Source of the DNA: Helianthus annuus
Taxonomy: Eukaryota; Streptophyta; Magnoliopsida; Asterales; Asteraceae
Assembly: GCF_002127325.2 (NCBI RefSeq)
Contig: NC_035439.2
Location: 146,637,709 to 146,701,708 of the forward strand
Length of the DNA: 64,000 nt
Reading direction: 5' to 3'
In this document: positions 43,608-55,854 of the stretch, piece after piece
How positions within the stretch are numbered: the stretch's first letter is position 1
How the letters are laid out: every line of letters starts with the position of its first letter
Translations under genes and position numbers: made by a program
Notes under the pieces: model-generated
The model's database searches: none
Seen by the model: the letters and a program-made list of their open reading frames with translations, nothing else
Told to the model about the DNA's origin: nothing

Positions 43608-46600
43608 TTAACTCGTATCTCGATATGTTTCATGTACACAATTTGTGTGTTGTGTGTAGTTGTTTTGACTATTTCTTTTCAAAATTTGACTTTGTATAAC
43701 AAAAACCGTGTTGGATTTGTTTTCAAAAGATTCAATTTTATCAGTCCCTCGGGATTTCACGAAGTTCACCTTCTGAACCTTCTTCTTGTTTTGACTTTGT
43801 TTGCCTTTTCCCTTTCCTTGGGTAGCATGATTTTGCTTTCGTTGATTGTTTTGTGGTTGCAATTTTGGGATAGGAGCACACTGAGTTACTACAACTCTTG
43901 GGCTCGACTTTCCCAAAAACTTACTAGTAGCATCCTCGAAAACTTTATCAATCAAGGATTGATTGGGAAATCTTTATCTGAATATATTTTATGAGAACCA
44001 ATCAAGGTGTAAAGCAAGTTCACGCTTTCACAACTCGCAGATGAAGATTCAACAGACTTGACTGTAGCAGTAAAAAAACAGTTTTGTGGGTGGATCACAA
44101 AGAATGTGATTTTCGAGAGGTATATTTTCCTCTTTTGTTACCGTATCTGACTGCTTAGGTTTGTCCTCATCCGAACTATCACAATCCTCAACAATGGGAG
44201 GACTTTGATCATTCAAAGACTTTGATTCATTGATGTCATCCAATTGACTTTGACTTGAGGATGTGCCCTTAGTGAACCCTAGACCAGCTGTAAATTCATC
44301 AAAATCTAAAGGAACGGTGGGTTCAAAATGGGGCATATCCTCGTCATCAGGCATTTTGGTGTAGTTGTGTCTAACTGGGGGAGGACAAGCCTTATAACCA
44401 ATGCATCTCACATTACCTTTCTTCTTTTGAACATCGATGATGTGATCCAAGACATATCTTGAGTTGGAGTAACTGTCCAACTTGAGTTTGATTGCACCAT
44501 GTTCACACTTTGCACACGCTAATTCCTTTTTCGTTTCTTCAAGCATGTTAATATAATTGTTAATGGTTGTTTGTTTTCTCAATACATTCTTTGTTAGCTC
44601 AGATACATCTTTCCTTAAGGTTTCAATTGTCGTTTTAAATTCCTTTTCATTTTTCTTAAGAGTTGTGTTTGCCTCAGTGCACTTTATCAGATCTACAATC
44701 AAACTCTGATGATGTTTCTTCGTGTGATCAAATTTACCTTCAAGTTCTAAGTATTTTCCTTTTAAAACTATACATTTAAAACACTTAGACAAGTATTTGC
44801 ATTCCAAACGAGCCATGAATGCTGCACAAAGAATGGAAGATCCGATTGATGAGAGATGCTTGGAAAACTCATCAGATGACCCATCAGTTTCATGCTCCAA
44901 AGCTGCTTCGTCGCTATCCGTCAATTCAGTTTCAGTGATCACGTCATTTACCTCATCACCAACATCTTCATATCGATCTTCACTTGAAGTCAATCCTGCT
45001 TCATCTGAACTGCTGCTATCCAATGAACTGTCATCATTTCTAGAAGATTCTCCATCACTATCATTCTTTGCAATTTCGGCACAGTATGCAGTGCCTCCTC
45101 CACCATTGTTTCCCAATTGAACAGACAAATCACAACCTTCATCTGTCTGAACAATCAAAGCTCGGTTGGAATTGTTTGTGGGAACCGTTGCTCTTTCGTT
45201 GTTAGCAACTTGATTTCTGTTGAAAGGATATTGATTCCCTTGCTGTGGAGGCTTGATGCATTCTCTTTTAAAATGCCCCTTTTCTATGCAGTTGAAACAG
45301 GTAACTTTCCTTTTTGTCAAAACCGTTTGGAGTATCCTTGTTGTTCTCCAGATTAGTTCTTCCTGTTTTCTCCATAAAATCTTTTGCTATTCTCACTGCA
45401 CTTGCAAATGCCCATTTGATATCAATCAACTCCATCTCCTCTTTATCAATTTGTGAGTAGTCTTCACTGGTTAGATTGATGTTGCCAATTTGTCCAGCTA
45501 CCAATCCGTAGTAAGAACTCACCAAAGTGTTTAGAAGCTCCATGTGTTCTTTGGCAACTTCCACACTTACCTTAGTTAGATTTGATGTATCGAGTCTGAC
45601 GGTGTTAGGGTTTGAAGGTTGAAAGTTGTTACCATAGAAAGCTTGTTGTGGAACTTGTGATGTAACAACTTGTGGTTGAGGAAGAAAGGCTTTTGGATCA
45701 AATGCTTGTTGTGGAACTTGTGATGTAGCAACTTGTGGTTGAGGAAGAAAGGCTTTTGGATCAAATGCTTGTCCATAGACATGAGCACTTGAACCAACAG
45801 ACTGATCTGGTTGAACTTGTGGTAGAAAAGGGTTTGCATTCGATACAAATGTTGTCTGAAGCATCGGTTGTTGACTTATACTTACACCTTTGTTAATACC
45901 TCCAAAATACATCTCTGGGTGTTGTGGAAATGGAATTCGTTTTGCTTTACGAATTTCTTCTTCATTTTTTTTCAAGTTTCTGAACAAATTCGTAAATGAT
46001 GATTACATCCAAAACACTGGTATGCTTCAGTAACTCAATGAATTGACTCCACTTAGGTGGTAAAGCATCAGTAAAACGCATTGACAATCTCCTATGGTGA
46101 TGCGTTAACCTTGTATGAGTACATCTCACTAAGCAAATGATAGAACCGAGTAGTCATGTCGCTTAGTGTTTCATTCTCCATGAACAAAAACCCTTCAAAC
46201 TCTTTTTTTAAAAGATCATGTCGGATCTTTCTCGTTGCTGCATTTCCTTCTCCTCTTGATTCTAAAGTGTCCCACAGTCTTCGTAGTGGTACAATACATC
46301 AATTGATGATAAATATCCTTGTGAAGTGCTTGTGTAAGAATATCAAAAGCCTTCTTCTCTAGATCATAAGCCTTCTTATCATTCTCTTCCAATCCTACTA
46401 CAGAGGTTGAATTTGATACTACTTCTTCGAGACATTCTTTATATGGAGTAGTAAAACACGTCCACAACTCGGTATTCTGACCAAGAACATACGTATGAAA
46501 ACAACTTTTCCATGATGGATAATCGTTCATGTTATTTAACTTCGGTGGACATTTGTTGCTTCCTGTCTCAATCTCGCTAATGAGGAGAGTTTGAATGCTT

Positions 46601-46660
46601 TGATTTTGATTTGTAACACATGCCCATTAATTTACGGTAATCATTCCCATTTGTTGAGGC
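43608..46660 (-). pseudogene. gag: Sirevirus-3: decayed gag, left part
   Basis: Frameshifted remains of the same long gag as Copia-1/2, minus strand. Recognisable pieces: 46530-46216 (PSWKSCFHTYVLGQNTELW, gag domain), 45987-45268 (KVSVEVAKEHMELLNTLV), 45320-44049 (zinc knuckle CFNCIEKGHFKREC, acidic middle, YVLDHIIDVQKKKG) and 43955-43640 (KVFEDATSKFLGK...KGTDKIE-like). It ends before the second knuckle; the rest of gag, all pol and the 3' LTR are missing. A 39-bp repeat (CAAGTTGTTACATCACAAG region, 45650-45775) encodes two copies of QAFDPKAFLPQPQV. The N-terminal codons lie beyond the Gypsy insertion at 55855-55933. Confidence 0.85.
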
Positions 46661-46665
46661 ATTAA
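46661..46665. repeat. Gypsy-A target site duplication ATTAA, left
   Basis: ATTAA, repeated at 55850-55854; the target is the Sirevirus-3 gag. Confidence 0.93.
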
Positions 46666-48155
46666 TGTCACGGCCCCCGACCCGGTTTGACCCGTTTCCG
46701 GAGCCGCGGGACAGAAACCCCGTGATATTTGTTTAATTGAGTTTTAGCAGCGGAAAATTTTGAACATCAGGATCGTTGTAAAGCTAAATTTTTCCCGATT
46801 ATTTTTATTTCACAATTCGGGATAAAACCCCGATAATTTACAATACATAAGTTTAGTGATAAATTCTTATTTTAAAACATCTTTATTCTTTTTACATTGA
46901 GCCACTATTTTAAGCTTGGAAATGCTCCTCAGCACTTTTTCCTGATTTACAGCAGATCACCTGAAACATGTTTGAAAAAGATTTTGTCAGCGGGGAAATA
47001 CTGAGTGAATCATTCATTTTACTGAAAATGACACATTTGCTATAATTCACAGTATTAAGAGTTTTTACATATGTTTATTATCAACCAACATTTCAAGAAT
47101 AGGTATTTGTCACAGACCAGCTCTGTGACTGTGGTCATATCACCATTGGCTGGCCCAATGAGTGACGTATATCACTTTCTTTTAGGCTCGCCCACCTAAT
47201 GTGATTAAAACAATAATAATACTGTGCACAATACCCCACATACCGGCTGTAATTTGGTGATTACATAAACTTAATCACTGTAATTATAACTTTGAAAAAT
47301 TGGTTTGGAGTATTGTAAAACAATTGATAAAAAGAGAATGACTCACATTGTAGATTTAGTACTGACAGAATATGATTTTATCCCTGTTAACCTAATTTCA
47401 CAATAATGCACACAAAACAGAGTTAGTGATCAATACAGCAGTTACGATAATTTCCCGAGATCAAATATTCACAATGAATGACCAAGTGCGATACTTCAAC
47501 TCATTTATCAAAATGACAAACGACAAAGTATAGTACTTCAACTCGTGTATCGAATTACCGACAACGACAAAGTACAATGCTTCAACTCATTATCGAATTA
47601 TCGACAACGACAAAGCATAGCCCAATGTGGGCGGCACTTAGACATTCTTTGGGTATATTGATCCTGGAAACTGAATCGTAATAGCGATCGAATAATTACC
47701 CTGTTCTGCGGCAGCGATTCGATAATTGTGTGTGTGTGTTGGACTGTTTTGCTTATAACTCGACCTACGTAACTCCGATTTTCGTCGTTCAAGTGCCAAA
47801 ATTCAAGTCCCAACCCCTGCTATTTATACTGAAATTTTGACACCGTCGCGTAGCGCGAGGGGGTACCCCCTTAGCCGTCGCGCTACGCGAGTGACCACCC
47901 TATTTTCATAGAGTAGCCCTTCGTGCATGTAGGCTTGCTGTGTCGACGGTTTTGTTAATTTCGAATTTTACACAGAGTTATGAGGATAATCGTTACTAGG
48001 GTTTTGCCCCCCCTGAGTTTTAGGGCCCCTGATCCTGATTCTGATTGTTCTGGAAATTCTAGGGTTAGTGCAGAATTACTTGGGTGTCTCAATTAGGGTT
48101 TTCTTAATAGCTAATTACCATCCTAATTATTTAAATTTTAATGAAAGTTGTTACA
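46666..48155 (-). repeat. 3' LTR of Gypsy-A
   Basis: 1490 bp. TATA box TATAAATA on the minus strand (47821-47828), with a GC-rich hairpin at 47846-47890 directly upstream: arms TCGCGTAGCGCGA and TCGCGCTACGCGA around GGGGGTACCCCC. The polypurine tract AAGGTGGGGAGGA (minus strand, about 48156-48168) adjoins the LTR. Confidence 0.96.
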
Positions 48156-48191
48156 TCCTCCCCACCTTAGGAAAAATCTCGTCCTCGAGAT

Positions 48192-51100
48192 TCACTGGAA
48201 TAGATGAGGATACTTGCGCTTCATTTCTGATTCCAGCTCCCAAGTGTATTCTGGTCCTCTTTTTGAATTCCATTTGACTTTGACTAATACCAGTCGTTTG
48301 TATTTGAGAAACTTGACTTTTCTATCTTCGATCTGTAGTGGTTTCTCTATAAACTTTAATTTTTCGTTCACCTCTATATCTTGAAGAGGTACTACCAGGG
48401 ATTCGTTTGATAAACATTTCTTGAGATTGGATACATGAAATACATCATGTACTCCAGCTAGTTCTTCTGGTAGTTGTAAGCGATAAGCAACTGGTCCGAT
48501 TCGTTGAATCACTGGGAATGGTCCAACATATCGAGGACTCAGTTTTCCTTTCTTACCGAATCTTACCACACCTTTCCAAGGAGATACTTTTAGAAGTACT
48601 TTGTCTCCTATTTGGAATTCAAGTGATTTGCGACGATTGTCGGCATAGCTCTTCTGACGATCTCTGGCTGTTTTCAATCTTCCCTTGATTTGAGTTATCT
48701 TGTCTGTGGTTTCTTGTACGATTTCTGGACCTGATAATTGACTTTCTCCTATTTCTGCCCAACATACGGGTGTTCTGCATTTGCGTCCATATAGTGCCTC
48801 GAATGGAGCGGCTTCAATACTTGAATGATAACTATTGTTATAGGAGAATTCAATTAATGGTAAATGGTTATCCCAATTACCTCCAAAGTCAATTACACAT
48901 GCTCGAAGCATGTCTTCCAGAGTTTGGATTGTCCTTTCACTTTGCCCGTCGGTCTGTGGATGATATGCAGTACTTAGATTGAGTCGGGTTCCCATTGATT
49001 CTTGGAAACTTGTCCAAAATCGGGAAGTGAAGCGACTATCTCTATCTGATACGATGGAGAGCGGGACTCCATGTAAGGATACTATTTCATCCACATATAG
49101 CTTGGCTAATCTTTCCATGCTAAAGGTTTCTTTTATTGGTAGAAAATGAGCTGATTTGGTTAATCGATCCACAATTACCCAAATTGCATCATTACCTTTT
49201 CTGGTTCTGGGTAACTTAGTAACAAAATCCATTGTTATAAGTTCCCATTTCCATACAGGTATTTCTAACTGTTGTAGTAAACCTGAGGGTTTCTGGTGTT
49301 CGGCTTTAACTTGTGAACAAGTTAAACACTTAGATACGTATTCAGCTATATCCTTTTTCATTCCTATCCACCAGAAATTCTTCTTTAAATCTTGGTACAT
49401 CTTATTGTTTCCTGGGTGTATAGTATACCTAGATTTATGAGCTTCTTCTAAGATCTTTGATCTTAAATTTCCTTGTTTAGGTACCCAAATTCTGCTTTGG
49501 TGAAATTTCCAAATTCCATCATTTCCTTGTTCTAATTCTTTTAGGTAACCTTTCATTCCTTCGACTTCGTCATTGATTGCCGTTTTCTGGATTTCTTTCA
49601 CTTGCTCCCGTAAATCTACTTGTAGATTTATTCTAAGAGCACGGACTCGCTTTTGCTTTTCATGGAACTTACGACTTAAGGCATCTGCTACTACGTTGGC
49701 TTTTCCTTCGTGATATTGAATATCACAGTCGTAATCACTCAGGACTTCCATCCATCTTCTTTGTCTCATGTTTAACTCTTTTTGCCCGAATATATACCTT
49801 AAACTCTTATGATCCGTATAAACAGTAAACTTACTTCCATACAGATAATGTCTCCAAATCTTAAGGGCAAAAACTATGGCTCCTAGTTCTAAATCATGAG
49901 TCGTATAGTTTTCTTCGTGCTTTTTCAATTGTCTAGAGGCATACGCAATTACCTTCTTGCGTTGCATCAACACACATCCGTATCCTAATTTTGAAGCATC
50001 ACAGTATACTTCAAAACCTTCCGTTCCTTCTGGTAAGGCTAAGATTGGCGCATTGGTTAATTTCTGCTTTAAGATTCTAAAAGCTTCTTCTTGTTTTGGT
50101 CCCCATTCAAACTTAGTGGCTTTACAGGTCAGCTTAGTTAATGGTACAGCTATCTTGGAAAAATCCTTAATAAACCGTCTATAATAACCGGTTAAACCTA
50201 TAAAACTTCTAATTTCCATTGCAGTTTGTGGAACCTTCCAGTTGGTAATTGCTTCGATCTTAGCAGGATCTACGTGAATACCTTCGTGATTCACCATGTG
50301 GCCTAAGAATTGCACTTCTTGCAGCCAGAATTCACACTTCGAGAATTTCGCGTACAACTTTTCTTTTCTTAACAGAGTTAAGAGTGCATGCAAGTGCTGA
50401 CAATGCTCGACTTGACTTTTGGAATAAATGAGTATATCGTCAATGAATACGATCACAAATTTATCCAAATATGGTTTACAGATTCTGTTCATCATGTCCA
50501 TGAATGCAGCTGGGGCATTGGTTAATCCGAAGGGCATGACTGTAAACTCATAATGACCATACCTAGTTCTGAAAGCAGTTTTAGGTATGTCTTCTTCTTG
50601 AACTTTCAACTGATGATATCCGGATCTTAAATCTATCTTAGAGAAATACTTAGCTCCTTGTAATTGATCAAAAAGATCGTCAATCCTAGGTAATGGGTAT
50701 CGATTCTTAATTGTAACCTTATTCAATTCTCTATAATCAATACACATTCTCATTGATCCATCTTTCTTTTTCACAAACAACACTGGTGCACCCCAAGGGG
50801 ATGAACTAGGTTGTATAAATCCTTTGCTTAGTAATTCATCTAATTGCTTTTTCAATTCTAGCATTTCGGTAGGAGCTAATCGATAAGGTGCCTTGGCTAT
50901 CGGTGTAGTTCCTGGAATTAGATGAATCCTAAATTCTACTTCTCTGTCTGGTGGTAACCCAGGTAAATCTTCTGGAAATACATCTGGGTATTCTGAGACT
51001 ACAGGAATTTCCTTGAGTTCTTTGCCTTTAGTACAAATGATTACGGAAATCATATATACTATTCCTTGGTTTCGTTCATAATTAGCAATTTTCATTACTG

Positions 51101-52697
51101 ATATGAACTTTAATGGCTTCCTAGGTTTATTTCCTGAAATCTTAATTACCTCTCCAGTAGGTGCTTGAATTTCTATAGAATTTCTATCACATATGATTTG
51201 AGCATGGTTGGCTATTAACCAATCGATTCCTAACACAACATCAAACTCAGCTAATTTCATAGGTAATAGGTTTGCAACAAACTTATGACCTGAAAGTTCT
51301 ATTTCTACTTTTTGCAAAACCTGATTAATTTCTATGGAATTCCCATCAGCAGTTTCGACTGTAAAGATCTGCCTAACTGTAGTTAATGGTAACTTAAGAG
51401 CTTGACAAAATGAAGTATTTATAAAACTTTGGTTCGCACCAGAGTCAAATAATACTTTTGCATAGACGTTGTGGACTAAAAACGTACCGGCGATCACATC
51501 CGGAATGAGTTCTGCTTCTTGAGTAGTCAGCTGAAATGCTCTAGCATTCTTCTTAGTAGTTCCTTCAGCTGCCTTGGGTTTGTTGTCTGTGGGGTTGATT
51601 AACTTAGGACATTCTGGTTTGATATGTCCAGCTTCTCCACAATTGTAACAAATTATGGATTTCTTTCTGCAGTTTTCTTCCCGATGTCCGGTTGTTTTGC
51701 AAAAATTGCAAACTCTATTACACTTTCCAAAATGTCTCTTTTTGCAAAATTTGCATAATGGCACATTTGAAGATTGCCCTGTTCCTCTTTTCTTGAAATT
51801 ACTACTATTACCCACCCTAAATCCTTGGGTAATTTTCTGAGCCAATTCTTTCTTCCTATCTTCATCTCTTGTGCGTATCAGTTCGTCGGTTAGGGTATTA
51901 GCTAATTCTACTGCATCGTCAATAGTGCGAGGTCTCGCAGCTTTAAAGATATTGCGAATTTCGCTAATTAATCCCCAAATATATCGAGAAATGAGTACTG
52001 ATTCTGGCGAAGCCAAGTTAGGTACTACTCTCGCATATTCGAAGAATGTCGAAGTATAACCACGACAATCTACTCTGGTCATTCGATGATTGAGGAACTT
52101 ATTTGCCATTTGTTCCTTCTCATACTCAGGACAGAATTTCCTTTCGACCAGATTTTTAAATTCGTCCCAAGTCATGGCATAAGCTACCCGTCTGCCTTTT
52201 GCCTGTAACACTGTGTTCCACCATTCTAGTGCTCCTTCTTTAAACAGATTGGAGGCATACATGACTTGATCTTCGTCAGCACATTTACTTATTGCAATTA
52301 CTGCTTCGGTTTTCTCTAACCATCGCAGCGTTGCAGTTGCTCCTTCGTTGCCTGCAAATTCAGCGGGTTTACAAGCAAGGAATTCTTTGAAAGTGCAACC
52401 AGGTGTTGCAGCCTTTCGTTTCTTAGGGTGCTGCGTGTGCTGAGATTCATTGTCATGATTTATATGATCATTGCCCCCGTTTATACTGTTACTGTAATTA
52501 TCTTCGATGGTATGTTTACTAGGAACAATATGTTGTGGATCGTTTGGATTTTTCATAGCAGCAACGAACATTGGAATTGCATTGGCTATGCCTTGGGCAA
52601 CCATATTTTCAATATCTTGTTTGGTCATATATTGATCTTCTGGGTGTTGCTCCGATTGATTAACTTCATTTACTGGTTCGTTATCGTTATTTGCCAT
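48192..52697 (-). CDS. gag-pol: Gypsy-A gag-pol polyprotein, 1501 aa
   Basis: Single ORF for particle, processing, reverse transcription and integration. Gag core ([34 protein letters not shown]), three zinc-knuckle-like motifs near residues 318-367 including [14 protein letters not shown], aspartic protease [10 protein letters not shown] near 416, RT with [14 protein letters not shown] and FIDD near 752, RNase H with [13 protein letters not shown] and TDHKSL, integrase zinc finger ([14 protein letters not shown]), core [29 protein letters not shown], then the GPY-type region and a degenerate chromodomain (VKVKWN...YTWELESEM). The stop is 36 bp from the LTR. No lesion found. Confidence 0.96.
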   Translation of the reverse strand: MANNDNEPVNEVNQSEQHPEDQYMTKQDIENMVAQGIANAIPMFVAAMKNPNDPQHIVPSKHTIEDNYSNSINGGNDHINHDNESQHTQHPKKRKAATPGCTFKEFLACKPAEFAGNEGATATLRWLEKTEAVIAISKCADEDQVMYASNLFKEGALEWWNTVLQAKGRRVAYAMTWDEFKNLVERKFCPEYEKEQMANKFLNHRMTRVDCRGYTSTFFEYARVVPNLASPESVLISRYIWGLISEIRNIFKAARPRTIDDAVELANTLTDELIRTRDEDRKKELAQKITQGFRVGNSSNFKKRGTGQSSNVPLCKFCKKRHFGKCNRVCNFCKTTGHREENCRKKSIICYNCGEAGHIKPECPKLINPTDNKPKAAEGTTKKNARAFQLTTQEAELIPDVIAGTFLVHNVYAKVLFDSGANQSFINTSFCQALKLPLTTVRQIFTVETADGNSIEINQVLQKVEIELSGHKFVANLLPMKLAEFDVVLGIDWLIANHAQIICDRNSIEIQAPTGEVIKISGNKPRKPLKFISVMKIANYERNQGIVYMISVIICTKGKELKEIPVVSEYPDVFPEDLPGLPPDREVEFRIHLIPGTTPIAKAPYRLAPTEMLELKKQLDELLSKGFIQPSSSPWGAPVLFVKKKDGSMRMCIDYRELNKVTIKNRYPLPRIDDLFDQLQGAKYFSKIDLRSGYHQLKVQEEDIPKTAFRTRYGHYEFTVMPFGLTNAPAAFMDMMNRICKPYLDKFVIVFIDDILIYSKSQVEHCQHLHALLTLLRKEKLYAKFSKCEFWLQEVQFLGHMVNHEGIHVDPAKIEAITNWKVPQTAMEIRSFIGLTGYYRRFIKDFSKIAVPLTKLTCKATKFEWGPKQEEAFRILKQKLTNAPILALPEGTEGFEVYCDASKLGYGCVLMQRKKVIAYASRQLKKHEENYTTHDLELGAIVFALKIWRHYLYGSKFTVYTDHKSLRYIFGQKELNMRQRRWMEVLSDYDCDIQYHEGKANVVADALSRKFHEKQKRVRALRINLQVDLREQVKEIQKTAINDEVEGMKGYLKELEQGNDGIWKFHQSRIWVPKQGNLRSKILEEAHKSRYTIHPGNNKMYQDLKKNFWWIGMKKDIAEYVSKCLTCSQVKAEHQKPSGLLQQLEIPVWKWELITMDFVTKLPRTRKGNDAIWVIVDRLTKSAHFLPIKETFSMERLAKLYVDEIVSLHGVPLSIVSDRDSRFTSRFWTSFQESMGTRLNLSTAYHPQTDGQSERTIQTLEDMLRACVIDFGGNWDNHLPLIEFSYNNSYHSSIEAAPFEALYGRKCRTPVCWAEIGESQLSGPEIVQETTDKITQIKGRLKTARDRQKSYADNRRKSLEFQIGDKVLLKVSPWKGVVRFGKKGKLSPRYVGPFPVIQRIGPVAYRLQLPEELAGVHDVFHVSNLKKCLSNESLVVPLQDIEVNEKLKFIEKPLQIEDRKVKFLKYKRLVLVKVKWNSKRGPEYTWELESEMKRKYPHLFQ

Positions 52698-52930
52698 CTG
52701 GTGATAAATTATTATGAATAATTAGCAATTAATAATTCATATAAATCATTAAACAAGTTATAACACATAAAGCCCAAAATTATCGATTTCTCGATTGCAT
52801 TTCATATCAGTATAGTATGCATCAATACACACCGATATTTTACAACGTTTTATTTGTTATGTTACAACTGGTTTCACTATTTACTATTACTATTATACAA
52901 AGATAGTTTTCCGTCCTCCTATTTATCATC

Positions 52931-53755
52931 CTAAAAACGAAGTTCCCTCTCGTCATACTTCCAGGCAATCTGTCCCCCTATTTCCCTAATTCTATTCCCT
53001 GCATCCATCAATACTTCACCGAAATGGCGAAGTTCAGCCAGGTTCTCATTGCTCATCGGTGGATTGGGTAGGGGTTCTGGGTCGAACTGTGGAAAGAATG
53101 AGTAAGCGTTATTGACAATATTTTGAAATTGCCAATCGTTGGTCCACCATTCTTCCATTTCTACAGGTTGGTTATGGACTATTGGTTCAGTGATGGTTGG
53201 TGCAAAATTCATAGGAATTGGGTTTTCGATAGGATAAGTAAAAATACCCGGACTGACAGGTTGCATAGTTTCACATTTTTCTAGTAACATATCTATCTGA
53301 TCCTGAAAAGTAACTCTTTTGGTTTGATTAGAACTTTCTCCAACTTCTACCTGGGTTGGGTTAGAACCTTGCCCTATTTCTATTTCTATTTCCTGAGAAT
53401 ACTGATCGAACTGCTCCTCCATTTGCCTGGATTCGTCATTGGCTTCATTTTCCGGTTCTTGCGGATTAGGGTTTTCCTGGATTACAATCGCTTTTCCTTT
53501 GTCTAAAGGTTTACTAGTTTTAGGGGTTTTTGTAACTGTCTTTCTCTTACGTATACGGCTTCCCCATACATAATTTTTCTTTGGCCTCCTTTTTGGTTTG
53601 GTCACTGGTGGAGTAGGAAGTTTTACAGGTTGGTCCACATCAGCAATATATCCCGTGAATTCATGAGAAACTTCTATGTTCACTGGGTATAAATTGAGGT
53701 TCTGAAAAGCTTCAGATATCTCGTTCATGCTGTGTAGCATATATGCAAAATGCAT
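52931..53755 (-). CDS. Gypsy-A leader ORF-B, 274 aa, unknown function
   Basis: Not recognised. Open reading frame upstream of gag in the element leader. Features: N-terminal NEISEAFQNLNLYPVNIEVS, a Pro/Lys/Arg-rich basic block KPKRRPKKNYVWGSRIRKRK that could be a nuclear signal or nucleic-acid-binding patch, a Gln/Glu/Asn-rich acidic middle, then VTFQDQIDMLLEKCETM and a Trp-rich EEWWTNDWQFQNIV. No zinc finger, membrane segment or protease motif. An internal Met at about 53728 is an alternative start. Length, compositional structure and lack of stops in a very young element argue for a real protein. Confidence 0.6.
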   Translation of the reverse strand: MHFAYMLHSMNEISEAFQNLNLYPVNIEVSHEFTGYIADVDQPVKLPTPPVTKPKRRPKKNYVWGSRIRKRKTVTKTPKTSKPLDKGKAIVIQENPNPQEPENEANDESRQMEEQFDQYSQEIEIEIGQGSNPTQVEVGESSNQTKRVTFQDQIDMLLEKCETMQPVSPGIFTYPIENPIPMNFAPTITEPIVHNQPVEMEEWWTNDWQFQNIVNNAYSFFPQFDPEPLPNPPMSNENLAELRHFGEVLMDAGNRIREIGGQIAWKYDERELRF

Positions 53756-53915
53756 AAAATATCAAGTTAAAACTTTGGAACAAAGTTTAACAAATAACAT
53801 GGAAGTTTTATTGCACACTATTTGTACAAAATACAGAAGGCATACTCAATTTTTATTTTACTAACTTTTATTTATTCACTTATTGAGAAGTACTGCTTAA
53901 AATTTTAGAGCATCT

Positions 53916-54239
53916 TTAAAGATTTGCATGTTCAGCCACAGTGGCTAGCATATATAAATTTGCCCATTTTTCATCGAGTTTATCTTCCCAAGGTGATTTC
54001 TTAAGTAACTCATGGGTTTCCTTTTTAATCTTCTTTTCTCGGATTTGCTCCTTACTTTTATTAATAATCATACTCCTTTTTCTAGGAGAAAGCGGATTTT
54101 CATAATTCGCTTTTTGCACAAATATTCCTTCCTCAGGAATTGTAGGGAGCCTTGAAGTTTTAGTTTTAGACGAACTTCCTTTCTCGTAAATTGATCTATC
54201 TAATTTAAGATAGATATCTTGCAACTTTTGTTTACCCAT
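53916..54239 (-). CDS. Gypsy-A leader ORF-A, 107 aa, unknown function
   Basis: Not recognised. First substantial ORF after the primer site (about 100 nt downstream of it). Highly basic, Lys/Glu/Ser-rich: MGKQKLQDIYLKLDRSIYEK, SRLPTIPEEGIFV, SKEQIREKKIKKETHELLKK and a C-terminal DEKWANLYMLATVAEHANL. Mostly predicted helix, no cysteines. It may be a small RNA-binding or regulatory protein, or a fragment of a leader-encoded protein also including ORF-B; the two are in different frames 160 nt apart. Confidence 0.5.
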   Translation of the reverse strand: MGKQKLQDIYLKLDRSIYEKGSSSKTKTSRLPTIPEEGIFVQKANYENPLSPRKRSMIINKSKEQIREKKIKKETHELLKKSPWEDKLDEKWANLYMLATVAEHANL

Positions 54240-54338
54240 ACTGTAACTAACAAATAATCAGTTAAAAGCATATAATCACATAATAGTAATCAGGAAAAAT
54301 TAAGTATCGGTTAAATACTTAATTAGCTTAACTCAGTG

Positions 54339-54350
54339 GCTCTGATACCA
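54339..54350 (-). other. Gypsy-A primer binding site (initiator tRNA-Met)
   Basis: Minus strand TGGTATCAGAGC, 9 nt inside the 5' LTR (GAAACAAGG spacer). Confidence 0.93.
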
Positions 54351-54359
54351 CCTTGTTTC

Positions 54360-55849
54360 TGTCACGGCCCCCGACCCGGTTTGACCCGTTTCCGGAGCCG
54401 CGGGACAGAAACCCCGTGATATTTGTTTAATTGAGTTTTAGCAGCGGAAAATTTTGAACATCAGGATCGTTGTAAAGCTAAATTTTTCCCGATTATTTTT
54501 ATTTCACAATTCGGGATAAAACCCCGATAATTTACAATACATAAGTTTAGTGATAAATTCTTATTTTAAAACATCTTTATTCTTTTTACATTGAGCCACT
54601 ATTTTAAGCTTGGAAATGCTCCTCAGCACTTTTTCCTGATTTACAGCAGATCACCTGAAACATGTTTGAAAAAGATTTTGTCAGCGGGGAAATACTGAGT
54701 GAATCATTCATTTTACTGAAAATGACACATTTGCTATAATTCACAGTATTAAGAGTTTTTACATATGTTTATTATCAACCAACATTTCAAGAATAGGTAT
54801 TTGTCACAGACCAGCTCTGTGACTGTGGTCATATCACCATTGGCTGGCCCAATGAGTGACGTATATCACTTTCTTTTAGGCTCGCCCACCTAATGTGATT
54901 AAAACAATAATAATACTGTGCACAATACCCCACATACCGGCTGTAATTTGGTGATTACATAAACTTAATCACTGTAATTATAACTTTGAAAAATTGGTTT
55001 GGAGTATTGTAAAACAATTGATAAAAAGAGAATGACTCACATTGTAGATTTAGTACTGACAGAATATGATTTTATCCCTGTTAACCTAATTTCACAATAA
55101 TGCACACAAAACAGAGTTAGTGATCAATACAGCAGTTACGATAATATCCCGAGATCAAATATTCACAATGAATGACCAAGTGCGATACTTCAACTCATTT
55201 ATCAAAATGACAAACGACAAAGTATAGTACTTCAACTCGTGTATCGAATTACCGACAACGACAAAGTACAATGCTTCAACTCATTATCGAATTATCGACA
55301 ACGACAAAGCATAGCCCAATGTGGGCGGCACTTAGACATTCTTTGGGTATATTGATCCTGGAAACTGAATCGTAATAGCGATCGAATAATTACCCTGTTC
55401 TGCGGCAGCGATTCGATAATTGTGTGTGTGTGTTGGACTGTTTTGCTTATAACTCGACCTACGTAACTCCGATTTTCGTCGTTCAAGTGCCAAAATTCAA
55501 GTCCCAACCCCTGCTATTTATACTGAAATTTTGACACCGTCGCGTAGCGCGAGGGGGTACCCCCTTAGCCGTCGCGCTACGCGAGTGACCACCCTATTTT
55601 CATAGAGTAGCCCTTCGTGCATGTAGGCTTGCTGTGTCGACGGTTTTGTTAATTTCGAATTTTACACAGAGTTATGAGGATAATCGTTACTAGGGTTTTG
55701 CCCCCCCTGAGTTTTAGGGCCCCTGATCCTGATTCTGATTGTTCTGGAAATTCTAGGGTTAGTGCAGAATTACTTGGGTGTCTCAATTAGGGTTTTCTTA
55801 ATAGCTAATTACCATCCTAATTATTTAAATTTTAATGAAAGTTGTTACA
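54360..55849 (-). repeat. 5' LTR of Gypsy-A
   Basis: 1490 bp, essentially identical to 46666-48155; hairpin copy at 55540-55584. Followed by target duplication ATTAA at 55850-55854. Confidence 0.96.
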
Positions 55850-55854
55850 ATTAA

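Larger units (their letters stand above)
46666..55849 (-). mobile_element. Gypsy-A: complete, very young Ty3/gypsy chromovirus (Tekay/Del-like)
   Basis: 9184 bp with 1490-bp LTRs (TGTCAC...TTGTTACA) that differ, by eye, at a single base (left TTTCCCG near 47452, right TATCCCG). Initiator-Met primer site, a 1.66-kb leader with two extra ORFs, one uninterrupted 1501-residue gag-pol and a purine tract. Domain order PR-RT-RNaseH-INT with a C-terminal chromodomain-like tail gives Ty3/gypsy; the RT ([16 protein letters not shown]) resembles Tekay/Del. Every feature needed for mobility appears intact. Confidence 0.96.

Noticed and set aside
47598..47813. 71-aa ORF repeated in both Gypsy-A LTRs
   Set aside because: Identical only because LTRs are identical; overlaps the region just downstream of the TATA box and has no recognisable features.
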